Below, one piece after another: positions 35,449-48,695 of a DNA stretch of 64,000 nucleotides. This stretch comes from Zanthoxylum bungeanum (taxonomy: Eukaryota > Streptophyta > Magnoliopsida > Sapindales > Rutaceae). A program made the translations under genes and the position numbers. The stretch lies in NCBI GenBank assembly GCA_019454045.1, contig SKCR01023810.1:124001-188000 (forward strand). Reading direction: 5' to 3'. Within the stretch, counting starts at the first letter, position 1. The number at the start of each line of letters is the position of its first letter. Under the pieces are notes generated by a model. It ran no database searches. It was not told the origin of the DNA and saw only the letters and a list, made by a program, of their open reading frames with translations.

Positions 35449-37390
35449 TGTTGGACAATTATGACCCATATCGTCACTATTTGTAAAAGACATTGTGGTT
35501 TTTGTACAAATTAACTATGTGACAATGTAAATTGCTATTTTATCATTTTGTAATTAGATTACTTAAATATATAAATGATAAAAGTCCTTATGATTAGTTC
35601 CGGATTATAAGATATGAGACAGTATCAATCCACTAAGGTTTAATAATTAAATATCCATAGTCGTAGTATTATCGAAACTGGACATCGATAATGCGGAATA
35701 GACTAGTATTACACTTGTGCGCGTTGTGGGAGCATAACGACATAGTTCTCATATATTTAAGTATTGGATACTTATGCAAGTGTGATAGGAGGTTGTGTTT
35801 ACCGATGGTACGGGAACAGCTTCGCTCTGGATAGACCCCTCAGAATCCTATTGGTAGTATGACTACATGTCTATGAGAATCCGATTCAGGGTAGGTGTAT
35901 TTGGTCTTAACCTAAGACTTGCATCGCTAGTACTTGCGAAAATCAATACGCTTTGGTTTTGGTCGTCCAGAACTTTAAGAGGTTCAGTGTACGCCTCTTC
36001 TGGTTTTATTGAGAATCATAATGTATTGGGTGTGATGTCAAGATGAGAGTATCACTTCAGTCATATGGAGATAATGATCATGCAGGGATACAAAACTAGT
36101 ACTCTATTAGGTTGCAAGTATCGGGATAATATGACAAGGTCATGATTATCCGATTAAAGAGACTAGTTGCTTGTGATCTGATATATGCTTCGTACGGGGC
36201 AGACACTATTCCAGCCCCAGGCCTTGTATGTGACATCCAATATTGGATCGTAATACGCAATACTACGTATACTACGCCTGATAAAGATTATATATTCCTT
36301 AAAGAATATTTCTGGAGAATTGGGTAGGCACGACGCTTTTCTAGAAGCCAACCATGTCTCGTAAATCGGTAAGAACGTGGTACGAGGTACGCATGTGTTC
36401 GGATAGTCTGACGATCGGATTTACTGCCAACATATCCAGAGATCTCATGGGTCGCTTTCCGAAGATTCACCAATGACGTATGACTCAAACATAATTAATC
36501 TAGGATTATTAGAAGAGAGAGAAAATTAATCTAGGATTAATTATGACAAGAATTTATCTGGGATAAAATTTGATAAGAAGAGAGAGAACGATTAATTTGG
36601 AATTAATCGATTAATTAATATATTCGATATATTAAATGAAATTAGATTTCATAACGGAATTAAAATTGAATTTTAATTCGGGCGAAAGAATTAATTTAGA
36701 ATTAATTCGGGAGCGACTTTAATAGTAATTTTGCTAGGCATAATTATTTAATTAAATTTGATTTAATTAGGTCGCAACGGAATATTCGTTAATTCAGAAT
36801 TAATGAACCCGAGCCCGTAGTGTGTTTGCGGGCCCACTCGGATTTTGAGTTAAAGTGGGGCCCACAAGTCACATCACTAGTCAATCCTTTGCCTTTTTGG
36901 TGATGGAAGTTAGTGAAGAATTTGATCGTTGCTTGTTCAACACACAAGTTTGAAAGATTGAATGACATTTACCAATTATTGTATTTGGTATATGACTTTC
37001 AATTTTGGAAAAACACAACATATCATCATTCACTCTTCTCTCTCTCTTTGGTGTGAAAATGCTTCTCCCTCTCCCAATTCTTGGCTTGGCCGAGAGCTAC
37101 AAGAACACAAGGAAGAAATTTTGTTGCAAAAATTTTCAAGTGTTAGCACACAAAGGATCATACAAAGGTGATAGGGAAACTTTTCCCATTGAGCTTGGAA
37201 TCAAAGATCAAAGCTTGGAGCTTAATCATTCATACAAAGAGGAGCTTGGAGCACTTCACAAGGAGCAAAATTTTTATTATCTCTGCATCCATACAACCGT
37301 TCAATGTGAGTATATTTCCGCTATATTCCTTTGAATATTCACACCTATTACATGCTTAATTGATCTTGGGATTGTCCTTAGAAACCAACA
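35449..37390 (+). mobile_element. Solo copia LTR, diverged relative
   Basis: This 1,942-bp LTR starts TGTTGGACAATTATGACC and ends GAAACCAACA, with flanks CTATA and CTATC (target duplication with one mismatch). It aligns along its length to the LTR at 28149 but with many differences, so it is an older or different subfamily. Confidence 0.88.
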
Positions 37391-37650
37391 CTATCAACTG
37401 CCCAGAAGACATAGTCTCTGGACGATAGGTATAAACGTCCTTCCCTAGCTACTAACCATTTTCGTGATTTCATACATACATGCAACGTCATATGCCAAAC
37501 AAGTTCCATTCGACACGACAATGTGAACACATGGTAGCATCGACCAACTTCCAAGATTCTATCAAAAAGTTCAGACGACCTGGACTCCAAACGACATGTA
37601 AAGATATTCTTTCTTTTTTAATAACCATGTCTGTGGTTTAGAAACTCATA
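37391..37650 (+). other. Unassigned DNA
   Basis: I see no gene or element signature between the solo LTR and the tandem repeat. Confidence 0.3.
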
Positions 37651-37654
37651 GACA

Positions 37655-38835
37655 TTGTCATACGACACAGACTGGAGATTATATTGGCCTTCATATGGTC
37701 CAGTCGACAGGAAAATTCCCTATGGCTCATGTCGAGTCAAGATCAAGACGTGGATCTTCATCTGGTCCAGACAACATAGAAGACTCCCCCAAACCCTCAG
37801 CATGTCTGGTCGAATGGAGATTATCCTGGCCTTCATCTGGTCTATTCGACGGAACATTACCCATGGCTCATGTCGAGTCAAGATCAAGACTTTAACCTTC
37901 ATCTGGTCTAGACGACATTGAAGACTCATCTAGTCCTTCTTGGAACTAGTCGGCCGAAGATCATCCTGAACCTTTATCTGGTTCATTCGACAGGAACATT
38001 CCACATGGCTCATGTCAAGTCAAGTTCAAGATCTGGACCTATATTTGGTCCAGACGACATTGAGGACTCCCATGGTCCTTATCGGAACCAGTCGGCTGGA
38101 GATCATCCTAAACTTTCATCTGGTTCAGTCGACGGGAAAATTCCCCATGGCTCATGTCAAGTCAAGATCAAGACCTGGTCCTTTATCTGGCCCAGACGAT
38201 ATAAAAGACTCTCTCGGACCCTCAGCAGTTCTGGTCGACTGGAGATTATCATGGCCTTCATCTGGTCCAGTCGATGAGAACATTTCATGTGGCTCATGTA
38301 GAGTCAAGATCAAGACCTGGACCTTCATCTGGTCCAGACGCTCCCCCAGACCCTCAGTAGGTCTGATCGACTAGAGATTATCATGTCATTCATCTGGTCT
38401 AGTCGACGGGAACATTTCCCATGACTCATGTCTAGTCAAGATCAGGACCTGGACATTCGTCTGGTTTAGACGACATTGAAGACTCCCATAGTCATTCTCG
38501 AACCAGTCGGTCAGAAATCATCTTGAACCTTCATCTGGCTCATTCGATGGGAATATTCCCCATGGCTCATGTCGAGACAAGTTCAAGACTTGGACCTACA
38601 TATGGTCCAGATGACATTGAAGAATCCCCTGGTCCTCATCGGAACCAGTCAGCTGGAGATCATCCTAAACCTTCATTTGGTTCTGTCGATGGGAACATTC
38701 CCCATAGTTCATGTCGAGTCAAGATCAAGGCCTGGATCGACATCTTATCCAGACGACATTGAAGAATCCAATGACCGATTCCTAGATCATCTTCAAGACT
38801 TGTCGACCGAGGATCATCCTAGATCTTCATAAGAC
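37655..38835 (+). repeat. 142-bp tandem repeat, eight units
   Basis: Eight units are marked by CATGGCTCATGTCGAGTCAA, at 37723, 37864, 38006, 38148, 38290, 38422, 38563 and 38705. The spacing is 141-142 bp except one of 132. Each unit holds CTGGTCCAGTCGACGGGAAC and GGTCCAGACGACATTGAAGA, which themselves look like half-unit repeats. ORFs within it follow from the period and are not genes. Confidence 0.93.
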
Positions 38836-38839
38836 CTCT

Positions 38840-39582
38840 GACGTATCCAAGCGATGACATTAATTAGGTACGCTTACCTACTTTCATCTAGTCCCAAATG
38901 ACATACTCGTTAAGTACTCACCAAATCAATGACTCATTGACTTAGAGAGTATGAGACAAACTGTACAAACCAAATTTGATTCAATGGCAAAATCATCCTT
39001 TCACCTCGGGCCCAATATCATTCCAAACCCAAATGCCTAACAGTATTAGCCAATGAGACTTAACCTATTCTTATATAAAGCCCAACTCCTTCAAACAGCT
39101 AATTCTTGGGTCAAGGTTGGACCAAAAAACTAAATACTTTTAACGCCCATATACTAGGAGGATCCCACATCACAACATATTGACTTTCTAACAGCCAAAT
39201 CGAGAAACGGCTTTTCCTTAATTACCCCACACGTGATTAGTCGTTTATACACTGAAAAGTTTATCATTTAATGTATTAATGTGAAACACCTCATAATACC
39301 CTATGAAACATGGTAGAACTATGAGTCACGAGACATTCAAGCTAAACATTCTCATTGGAGCTCTCAAAACCCCTCACTCTCTAAACACTAACCCATCGCC
39401 CTCACAGCAGTCAACGGAGATCAAGGTAACCCTAAACCTTGCTCTTCCTTATTTTCCAGTCGTCTTCACTATTGAGTTGAGCATCGGAGTGCCTACAGCA
39501 CCCACCACGCCAGTGGGTAGTTACTATCCGCTCACTCTATCTTTGTTTTGCAGGATCGCCAGTGCCTACAAATTCTTGATTG
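38840..39582 (+). other. Possible truncated gypsy LTR
   Basis: A TATA-like CTTATATAAAGCCC at about 39072 is followed downstream by TTGAGCATCGGAGTGCC (39475-39495), a phrase I associate with the R/U5 part of Tat-type LTRs. The boundaries are not visible. The tandem repeat to the left may belong to the same element. Confidence 0.35.
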
Positions 39583-39584
39583 TA

Positions 39585-40252
39585 GACCCAAAGCAAAGTC
39601 CAACGTCCATAACCACAAACATTGCTGAAAGTTTGAACGCCTTATTTAAAAAGACCCAAGTGATTCCGGTTCTTAGTTTACTTAACTATATCAGGATGAC
39701 CCTTCAGAGATGATTTTTATATAAGATAATTAACAGAAAAGATTGTTACTCTGTTGACTCCGGGGCACATGCAAAAATATAGAAACATATAGTCAAATCT
39801 CATCGAATATCCATATTACTTATTGATCGCTATGAGTTTGAGGTCCGTAATAGAGACATGATTGAAATTGTCAATATAAGAGAGAAGACATGTACGTACA
39901 AAAAGTTTGATTTAGAGAAACTTCTGTGTGCACACACATTGGCTGTATGTGCAGCTGCTAGAATCAAACGCTATAACCTTTGGAGCAGATGTACATAACT
40001 GACACCCTTCGTGCTGCGTATAGGGAGACTATCTATCTTGTGGGTGACCAATTAGATTTGGTCTTGCTAGAAGAGTTATTAGGTATAATATTATGTTGTT
40101 TTACTGGACAAACATTCAAAAATAATTTTAACTAATGTTGATTCTCAATGTAGGTTTGAACATATTGCCACCAAATGATCGTGTTTCGACGGGACAACCG
40201 AAAATAAATAGAAGACCTTCACAGGGCGTGAACACAATAGGCGTTCATGCAT
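39585..40252 (+). pseudogene. Mutator-like transposase, C-terminal fragment
   Basis: This is the C-terminal part of a MuDR-type transposase, which cuts and moves Mutator-like elements. It reads TTNIAESLNALFKKTQVIPV near 39625 (the conserved end of the catalytic domain), then after frame breaks YEFEVRNRDMIEIVN and a SWIM zinc finger with CTYKKFDLEKLLCAHTLAVC (about 39890-39955; the usual C-x-C-x(n)-C-x-H appears as CTY...C-x-H, one Cys lost). A tail reads YRETIYLVGDQLDL, then a spliceable intron of about 70 bp (GTATAATA to ATGTAG, about 40082-40153), then LNILPPNDRVSTGQPK. The N-terminal zinc finger and most of the catalytic domain are missing, and stops are present. Confidence 0.75.
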
Positions 40253-40429
40253 GACTTCTCTTAACCAAAATCCAAGTCAATATTAATTTTAACTTATGTA
40301 ATAGGATTTAAAGTATTAGAAATGATGTTTTGGACTTATGTTTTCGATCTTATATGTAAAAATCATATTTATCAATAAAAATAGTAAGCCATTTCATTGA
40401 GCATTAAAATCAATGTCGTATCACCTATT

Positions 40430-40640
40430 ATAATTTGCCCAATTTTATATAAATTTTTCCATACTTCGGAAATCCGAAAAAATACTTCGGAGATCCGAAG
40501 CAAGTCTTCAGATCTCCGAAGTTTTATGTACTTTTGAGAATCTTCGGAGAAATTGACCAATTTCATAAATTCCAAACGTTCTGATTTATTTTGACAAATG
40601 ATCAATTTTTTTAAAACTAATTTTTTAACTTTCCCTTTAA
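40430..40640 (+). repeat. Possible right terminal inverted repeat of the Mutator-like element
   Basis: CTTCGGAAATCCGAA, CTTCGGAGATCCGAAG and GATCTCCGAAG repeat at about 40460-40520. They resemble the terminal inverted repeats of the element at 49352-50636. Placed just after the transposase fragment, this is probably its terminal repeat. No target duplication is seen. Confidence 0.4.
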
Positions 40641-41632
40641 AAATAACATCGATAGAATTGAAGCGTTCTCATCACTATCTCATGTGAGTGAAATTCGAAT
40701 GCTCCACATTTTTTATTATAAAAAATTTACCAATTCAACCAACTATAATCTTCAATATCTGTACATATATCATTACTCTTTCTACAAAACATTAGACAAT
40801 GATTTTGACAAATTGAATTAAACTATTATAGAAAATCTAAACATCCATGTACCCCGTAATACTATTTTAAACATATATATTTTCTTGTACGGATTACATA
40901 TTTTAATATACATATTTAACATTAGAACTCAACACACTGACTAACTCTAGTTATAGGACCAAAGGAGTGCAGTTTAATCGCAAATCTCTGTTTTTCTTTT
41001 AAAAATGTATAAAGGTCATGTTTTGTTCTTATATGTCTCTTAAAGTATCTCTACTTCTAAACTATATTTTTTATTTTCAAGGTCTGAAACACTGAATTGC
41101 AAGAGCAGCCAGACTTGAGGTTGTAGATTTTTTCGCTCAACTTGGGTATTTTTAAAGGATTTAGAGTCCGTGTTAAGTTGGATTTTGTGTTTATTTTCTT
41201 TTTTTTTTTTTAAATTAATTATGATGAGTAGTTATTAAATAAATTTTTTTATATAATTAAATATTAACGGTTCATTACTATTAATATGAATAATTAATAT
41301 AATTCAATTCAGAATTAAATTCAATTTTAAGTAGATTTTTCCATCAACTGGCACCCATTCTCCAGCCTCCATCTTGCTCTAATAATTGATCAAATTTAAG
41401 GCTGTAGTTGTACCGTGGATTTGAAGTTTTATTTGAACCAATATCAAATGAAATTAAAAAAAATTGACTTGAGCAGTGGGTCAACCTTTTCAACGCGTTT
41501 ATAGTGACATTTAAATAAATGCGATATAAGATGTTGATATTATAATAGAAATTATTTTAACGGTTGTTTCATACGACATTCCACTTTCATTTGCATGCAG
41601 TGACTCAGAACTGATCTGAGACTGCAACTCAA
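40641..41632 (+). other. AT-rich intergenic region, probable promoter of the kinase gene
   Basis: There are no genes or clear element ends. The last few hundred bases would contain the promoter and 5' UTR of the receptor kinase gene; no convincing TATA box stands out. Confidence 0.4.
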
Positions 41633-44600
41633 ATGGCATCTCTAAAGGTGATTCTTGTGTCACTTCTTCTCTTCATTTATTTTCTTCCCTTCTTTGGATT
41701 TGCAGCAGCCACTACCTATAAGCTTCATCCTGAAGAAGGTACGTACGTACCCATTTAATTGATTAGCCCCCAACAACACAAAATATATATAAATTTTCTC
41801 CAAAATGATGTCCGTACTAAATTTTCATGCTCATGTTTTTTCTCTACATAATAAAGTACATATACTTTCTTGTGTGTCAAAGAAATATAAATATATTATA
41901 ATTAATAGCAATAAGTTATTGGTGAATGGCAGTGAAGGCATTGAAGCAAATAGGGAGCAAACTGGGGAAAAAAAATTGGGACTTTGGGGTGGATCCATGC
42001 AGTAAGAAAGGGAGTTGGGTAAATTTATCAGATGACAAGAAAGGTTTTGAGAGCAATGTAACCTGTGACTGCTCCTCCTCAGCCACCTGCCACGTTGCAA
42101 GCATGTATCTTTCTTCTCTTCTTAATCATCTGCTCTTTCATTCTTTTAGATTAATTTTTCTTCAATTTCCAGCACTTAATTTGTTAGCCATGCCCATACC
42201 CTCTTCAATGTTCAAAGTCATTTAAATATATATAACTAAATATTAATAATAATCTGAGATATGCGCCGACTAATAAGCAACCTCAAGAGTCAACAATTAA
42301 GTAAAGCTAATCACATACAAACTTCATCATGATATTATTACATCCGTACGTATTATTCAAATTCTTTTAGTAATTTTATTGAATTTGTTAAGCTACATGG
42401 ATTGACTTTTCTGCAGAGCTTGAAGGCTCAAAATCTCACGGGAACACTCCCGCCAGAGCTTTCCAAGCTTCGCTATCTTAAACAATTGTAAGCAAATCCA
42501 ATGATATTGAATTTTCATTCTAGAAATTTTCAAATTATGTTCCTTAACTGTTGTCATACTCATATAGGGACCTCAGTCGCAACTGCCTCACTGGTTCTGT
42601 ACCTCCACAATGGGCTACTTTGAAATTGGTCGAGCTGTAAGCAGTTTTAATTACTGCATTAATTCCCTCTTCATATCATCTAATCATGTTCAAGTTGATT
42701 TATATGTATATGCTTTTGTTTATTAAATATGTATATGCAGCTCTATCATGGGGAACCGCCTGTCCGGTCCATTCCCAAAGGTTCTCACCAGCATCAAACC
42801 CCTCAAAACCTGTAGGTCAAAATCTTTTTATAGTTTTTGTTCAATGAAATGTTACTCATTTTAGCTTAATTAGTACCAACGCATATTCAATATTACAGGA
42901 GTGTTGAAGGGAACTTCTTTTCAGGAAGCATTCCACCAGATATTGGGAAGCTGATCAATTTACAGAAACTGTAATTTCTTTCTCTTTTTCCTGTTAAGGA
43001 ATTCTTATATTTGATCCATGCCCATTCTTTGATTGGTAGTAATATTGCTGCCATCTCTTCAGATTGCTATCTTCGAATTCTTTCACGGGAAGATTGCCAG
43101 CAGAACTGCCAAATTGACCAACTTGAATGATATGTAAGTGGGAAATTGCTTTATTGCTATGTTACTCATGGGTGTTGAACAAAAGATATGCATATACCGG
43201 TTCATTTCTAGACTGCAAATTAAACTCTAGTTACTGGTTTTGGTTTTTTATTTATACGGAAATTGCTATCAATCTGATTATTTGATTTAGACAATGCTGT
43301 TGAAGACACTGACAAGTAAAATGTCATTTCTTTGATGTATTTTAGGAGGATAAATGACAATAACTTTTCTGGGAAGATACCTGAATTCATCAGTAAATGG
43401 ACCAAGATTCAGAAATTGTAAGTTGTCTTATGCTAGCTAATTTATGTTCTGTTGAAGCTTTTGCAACAATTTTATTAGGCTACTTTTACAGGCATATCCA
43501 GGGTAGCTCTCTTGAGGGGCCTATACCTGCTAGCATTTCTGCCTTGACTAGATTAACTGATCTGTACGCAATCCTAATTACATCTCCCTCTTTTTTTCCC
43601 TTTTTTTTTTTGGTTCATGGAAAAGTGCGTTCATTAAGTGGTTGTTTACCTTTTTAGGAGGATTAGTGACTTGAAAGGTAGTGAGTCTGCTTTCCCGCAA
43701 TTGGATAAAATGAACATGAAGACATTGTGAGTTTGATGCTCTGTTTTCTTCTTTTTCTTTGCCCACTTTACCTATTGTGGTAATATCTACCATAAAAACT
43801 TACACCGTGTAAGTACTTGGGATCAAATTATGATTTGCAGGATCCTGACGAAATGCTTGATACATGGAGAGATCCCTGATTATATTGGCAATATGACAAA
43901 GCTGAAAAACTTGTAAGTAGTTCTGCCAATGGTTTTAGCAAGTCCCCTACAATTGAAGGATCTATTTGGAATCTTTGTGCTCCAGTGGGACCTTGATGCA
44001 TGCTAACGTACTGTTCTTAAGATCACACAGCTAAGATAAGAAGCATATAATTCATTTCACCCAAAATTAACCCAAATGCACCTTTTGCTGCAGAGCCAGA
44101 TCAAATCACACAGTTACTTCTGCCACTTTTCTCAACAAATGAATGATGTAATTTCATTCCAACAAATTTTTTAATACTTTTGCTGTATCCATGCAGAGAC
44201 CTCAGTTTTAATAACTTGACCGGGAATTCCTACTACATTTCAACAAATTGGCAAAAGCAGATTTCATGTGAGAGGATTGCCTGTTAACATTTGTTGCTAT
44301 CTTTGCTGGTCATGTTTTATAGAAGCTAACATGAACCCTTTTTCACCATAGGTATTTGACAGGTAACAAGCTTACAGGGCCTGTACCTACATATATCTTC
44401 AGTAGTAACAAAAATGTGTAAGTATATTTTCATGCTTCCGTTTTCCAATTTCTCTTCTAAACAGTTGACATAATGAAACAGCCATTTAAAAATCATTTAA
44501 TGCAATTTTTTTATCTTAAAATATTAATCTGTTCAGATTTGATGGCATTACTGGAGTTAGATTTGATGCTATTTCAATGCCAAGTTAAATGATCTCACTC

Positions 44601-47600
44601 CAAGTGATGCAACATTAACATTTCACTTAGAAAATACGCAAAACGTATTTTGGTTATTTCAACATCATATTCATGGGGTGTCCTTGCTGATGTTAGTCTT
44701 AATTTTTTATCTACAGGGATATATCTTTAAATAATTTCACTTGGGAAAGCTCAAATCCAGAATGTCCTCGAGGAAGCGTGTGAGTTTAATTTATCATATA
44801 TCTTCTGTCACTTATATATGCATCCAGCATCCTTATATCTATATTGATTGAGTGTGTTGAAGCATTTGCCTTGTTTTTTCAGGAACTTAGTTGAGAGCTT
44901 CTCCTCATCCGCTAATAAATTGTAAGAATCTTGTGGCATATTACCTAGCTGTAAGAGAAGCTTACTATTGATTATGATTTTCATATGATTGCTCTCAACT
45001 TGGTTTATTTGTCTAAAAAATTTAAAATTATTGTTGACTGCTGAAAATACTCCATAATTACAATTTTCTATGTTGCAGAGATAAAGTTCATCCATGCCTA
45101 AAACAAAATTTTCCTTGTTCTGCATCTGCGGATCAGTGTAAGTTACTCTGGGCTTAGAAAAATCCCTCGATAAGTTTTCTCTTATATAATCCCATAAATG
45201 ATTCAGAAATGAAATTCAATTCTGACTGAATATTGGAAGCAAACAGTAGTTACCATGTGCTATCAGTTGATTTATCTAGGACATTTGTTTCTTTCTTTGC
45301 TCAAAAGCCATCTTTTTTAGTCAATTCTTAACAGATCATTACTCCTTGCACATTAACTGTGGTGGTGAGTTAATAAATACGGCAAAACCAAGTATGAAGC
45401 TGATATGGAAACAAGAGGTGCTTCTATGTTTTACTCCTCTAGCCAGTATTGGGCATTTAGCAGTACTGGGAAGTTCATGGATGATGATACCGATTCGGAT
45501 AATTATATTCGAACCAATACATCAACTCTTTCAAAGGTATCTGCGGTTGAATTGGAACTGTATAGAACGGCACGTGTTTCTCCCATATCTCTCACTTACT
45601 ATGGGCTCTGCCTTGGGAATGGAAATTACACCGTTAGACTTCACTTTGCAGAGATCATTTTCACAAATGACAGCACATTTAATAGCCTTGGAAAGCGTAT
45701 GTTTGATGTCTACATCCAGGTTACTATACTCTATAAGAATACAAAAGCTTTTTTGTTTTTCACTCTGTATATTATTTCTTACTGATTCCTTATGATTTGT
45801 TTGAACATAGGGAAAGTTGGTCTTGAAAGATTTTAACATCGAGGCTGAAGCTGTGGTGGTACGGGTATCCCCGTTGTAAAGGATTTTCTTGCAGAAGTGA
45901 CGAGTAACACATTAAAGATCCACCTATACTGGGCTGGAAGAGGCACAACAGGCATACCACTACGAGGAAATTATGGTCCTCTAATATCAGCTATATCAGT
46001 TCAGCCGAGTAAGTTATCGTATTTCCTTCATAGTTGGTCTTTAACTTGCAAATCTTCATATTCGGACGGCCAAAACTCAACAATTTTATAGCTTTACAAT
46101 GGATTCTAATCGCATCTGGTTCCCATGGCGCTTTGCATCCAAAACGCTGTAGCCATACCTCAGTAATTTTGGTACAATATACAGAGTCAGTTAATTACAT
46201 TGGATGTCATTAACATTCACCTGCAGTTTATTCCGCATTATGCTTCAGTAATATGCTATCTTTGGCTAATTTTTAAATGGTATATGCAAGAATTTACCAT
46301 AATCAGGCTAAGGAAAAATTCTCTGATATCTGTTTAAGATGTCGAAATGGAAAGCTATTGATTGCTAATACTTTTGTATAGTTCGCTTGCCCCTTCAATT
46401 CACTGATTGGAATGCCTCTTATCATACAGACTTTACTTTAAGCCCCCTGTGGTTCACGGAAAGAAGAATCGTGTGATATAATGGCGGGGATAGGGGGTAC
46501 TTCGGTATTACTTGTCCTTTTGGTCTTGTTTATCATGCGAAGGAAAGGATGGCTGGGAGGCAAAGTTTCTGCAGATAAAGGTATGTGATCAATTACAGTA
46601 TGCCTGCATATGAGGATTCCAGAAAAATAACCAGTACCTAGATATATCTAATTATTAATGAATATCTCTTGGTTGATGTTAATACTTTGGTCTGGGCAGA
46701 GCTGAGAGGTCTAGATCTGCAAACAGGATTATACACACTAAGACAGATTAAGGCTGCTACGAAGAATTTTGATCCGGCAAATAAACTTGGGGAGGGTGGT
46801 TTTGGTTCAGTTTACAAGGTAATGTGATGCTTTACCAGTTAATAGTTTATGATTATCCCAATATATTCTATCAGTTGTCAAGACTGGATTGGAATAATAC
46901 TTGATGTGATTAAGTTTCAAATAATTCATATTATGCTATGTATCCACCATTAATTTTGGGGGAAAAGGAAAATAAAAAATCTGAGTCCCTGGGATTTTTG
47001 AATTGTAGGGCGTATTATCAGATGGAACTGCAATTGCAGTAAAGCAGCAGCTCTCATCAAAATCAAGGCAAGGAAATCGTGAATTTGTAAATGAAATAGG
47101 GATGATATCTGCGCAGCAACATCCAAATCTTGTGAAGCTCTATGGATGTTGTGTTGAAGGAAATCAGTTGCTGCTCGTCTATGAGTACATGGAAAATAAT
47201 TGTGTATCCCGTGCTATCTTTGGTAAGCTTAGAATTTCCAGTTATCTACACAAGCCACTTTTTATCAGCTCAGGCTCAGCTGCTATGATATGAAATTGAT
47301 TATTGTTTGTTCTCACTCTGACAGGAAAGGACACGACAAACAGATTGAAACTAGACTGGACTACGAGGAAAAATATTTGCATCGGCATAGCTAGAGGTTT
47401 AGCTTACCTCCATGAAGAGTCGAGAATAAAAATTGTGCACAGGGATATAAAGACGAGCAATGTCTTGCTTGATAAGGATCTCAATGCTAAAATATCCGAC
47501 TTTGGTTTAGCAAAGCTATATGAAGAGGACAAAACTCACATCAGCACAGGGGTTGCTGGAACTATGTGAGTTCTTCCACAAGAATATTGAAAACAGCTTT

Positions 47601-48371
47601 TCTTTCTTCCAGTTTAATGCGTCTATTGGATTCATGACAACTATCATAGCGCTAAATCATTTTCCCAGACTTCATTTTAATTTGGGAGACTTTATAATCT
47701 TCTCTAACGATTTATACTTTCTGAATTCCGTAGTGGTTATATGGCACCTGAGTATGCAATGCGTGGTTACTTAACAAGCAAAGCTGATGTTTATAGTTTT
47801 GGAGTTGTTGCATTAGAAATTGTCAGTGGAAAGAGCAACACCAACTACTGGCCAAATGAGGATTTCGTTTACCTTCTTGACCGGGTAAGTATTTTTGCTT
47901 GCAATTTTTCTATCATTATCCAGTCTTCGAGTGTTTTCTATCATTAACACGCTGCACATGTATCATCATATCACTGCATTGTTTCATCAGGCCTATGTTC
48001 TCCAAGAAAGAGGAAATTTATTGGAGCTAGTTGATCCAAGCTTGGGCTCAGATTATTCATCAGAAGAGACAATGATGATGCTCAATGTGGCTCTCTTGTG
48101 CACCAATGCATCCCCATCACTTAGGCCAACAATGTCTCAAGTGGTGAGCATGCTCGAAGGTCGTACTGTCGTTCGAGACCTGCTCTCAGATCCTGGATTT
48201 TTAGCCAGTAATGCTAAATTGAAGACCACAAGTCATTTCTGGCAACATCCGAGCCGAACCCTGAGCATCTCTAGCTATGATTCTATGACTTGTGACTCAA
48301 ATTCAAGCATAAAAACAGAAGCAAATGTTGTTCTTTTGAGAGACGGTTCAGTTCAACAAAATAGTATATGA
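41633..48371 (+). pseudogene. LRR-malectin receptor-like kinase (LRR VIII-2 type) with frame breaks
   Basis: A plasma-membrane receptor kinase related to the Arabidopsis At1g53430 group. Inferred exons: 41633-41738, 41933-42104, 42419-42487, 42568-42636, 42741-42815, 42899-42970, 43073-43133, 43346-43417, 43492-43563, 43658-43726, 43841-43912, 44197-44267, 44352-44417, 44717-44779, 44883-44921, 45079-45137, 45335-45719, 45811-46008, 46430-46580, 46700-46818, 47009-47222, 47325-47565, 47734-47884, 47991-48371. They encode a signal peptide, LRRs in ~72-bp exons, a malectin domain (LHINCGG), a membrane segment (SVLLVLLVLFIM) and an RD kinase: [40 protein letters not shown]. Frame breaks occur near 43112, 44223, 44245, 45380, 45855 and 46472; kinase exons are clean. 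It is therefore either a recent pseudogene or a functional gene with sequence errors. Ligand unknown. Confidence 0.85.
46700..48371 (+). CDS. Intact kinase-domain exons of the receptor kinase
   Basis: Five exons (46700-46818, 47009-47222, 47325-47565, 47734-47884, 47991-48371) join in phase from [10 protein letters not shown] to the TGA at 48369-48371. They give a complete Ser/Thr kinase domain plus a tail of about 70 residues. All key residues are present: the glycine loop, the VAIK-type lysine (AIAVK), HRD, DFG and APE. Listed separately because this part has no lesion, unlike the upstream exons. Exon 46700 follows directly on the membrane exon, so a transcript starting late could still encode a cytoplasmic kinase, though nothing in the sequence shows that this happens. 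Confidence 0.8.
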
Positions 48372-48695
48372 TGTTTTTTCTCAAATAATACTAAGAGAAA
48401 ATTTTTTTTTTGGGTATGTTCTCATGAGTCTCTTAGCAAATGTAAGCTTTCTAAAGTCTAAACAACAGCTTTTAAATGTATATCAGAGCTGAATTTGGAG
48501 AGGTTGGTTATATGTGACTATGAAAATAGTAACTTTAAAATCCTTTTCTCTCTCTTTCTCTCACTTCTCGATCTAATCTTCATTTCAGATTCAGATCTCT
48601 TCGCAATTCAAAGTTCAAAATCAGTGAAAATAGACTAGAAATAATAGATTTTGATCCAACAAATTCCAATTCTGTGCATATAAAATTGTTGAGAA
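48372..48695 (+). other. 3' flank of the kinase gene and possible 5' UTR of the next
   Basis: It includes the kinase 3' UTR, then a CT-rich stretch (TTTTCTCTCTCTTTCTCTCAC at 48543-48563) typical of plant transcription starts, leading to the ATG at 48696. Confidence 0.4.

Noticed and set aside
37655..38832. Several overlapping plus-strand ORFs of 66-120 codons
   Set aside because: They arise from the 142-bp tandem repeat and reuse the same phrases in shifted frames.
43220..45839. ORFs crossing kinase-gene introns or on its minus strand
   Set aside because: They read through clear GT-AG introns or oppose conserved exons; the spliced gene explains the region better.
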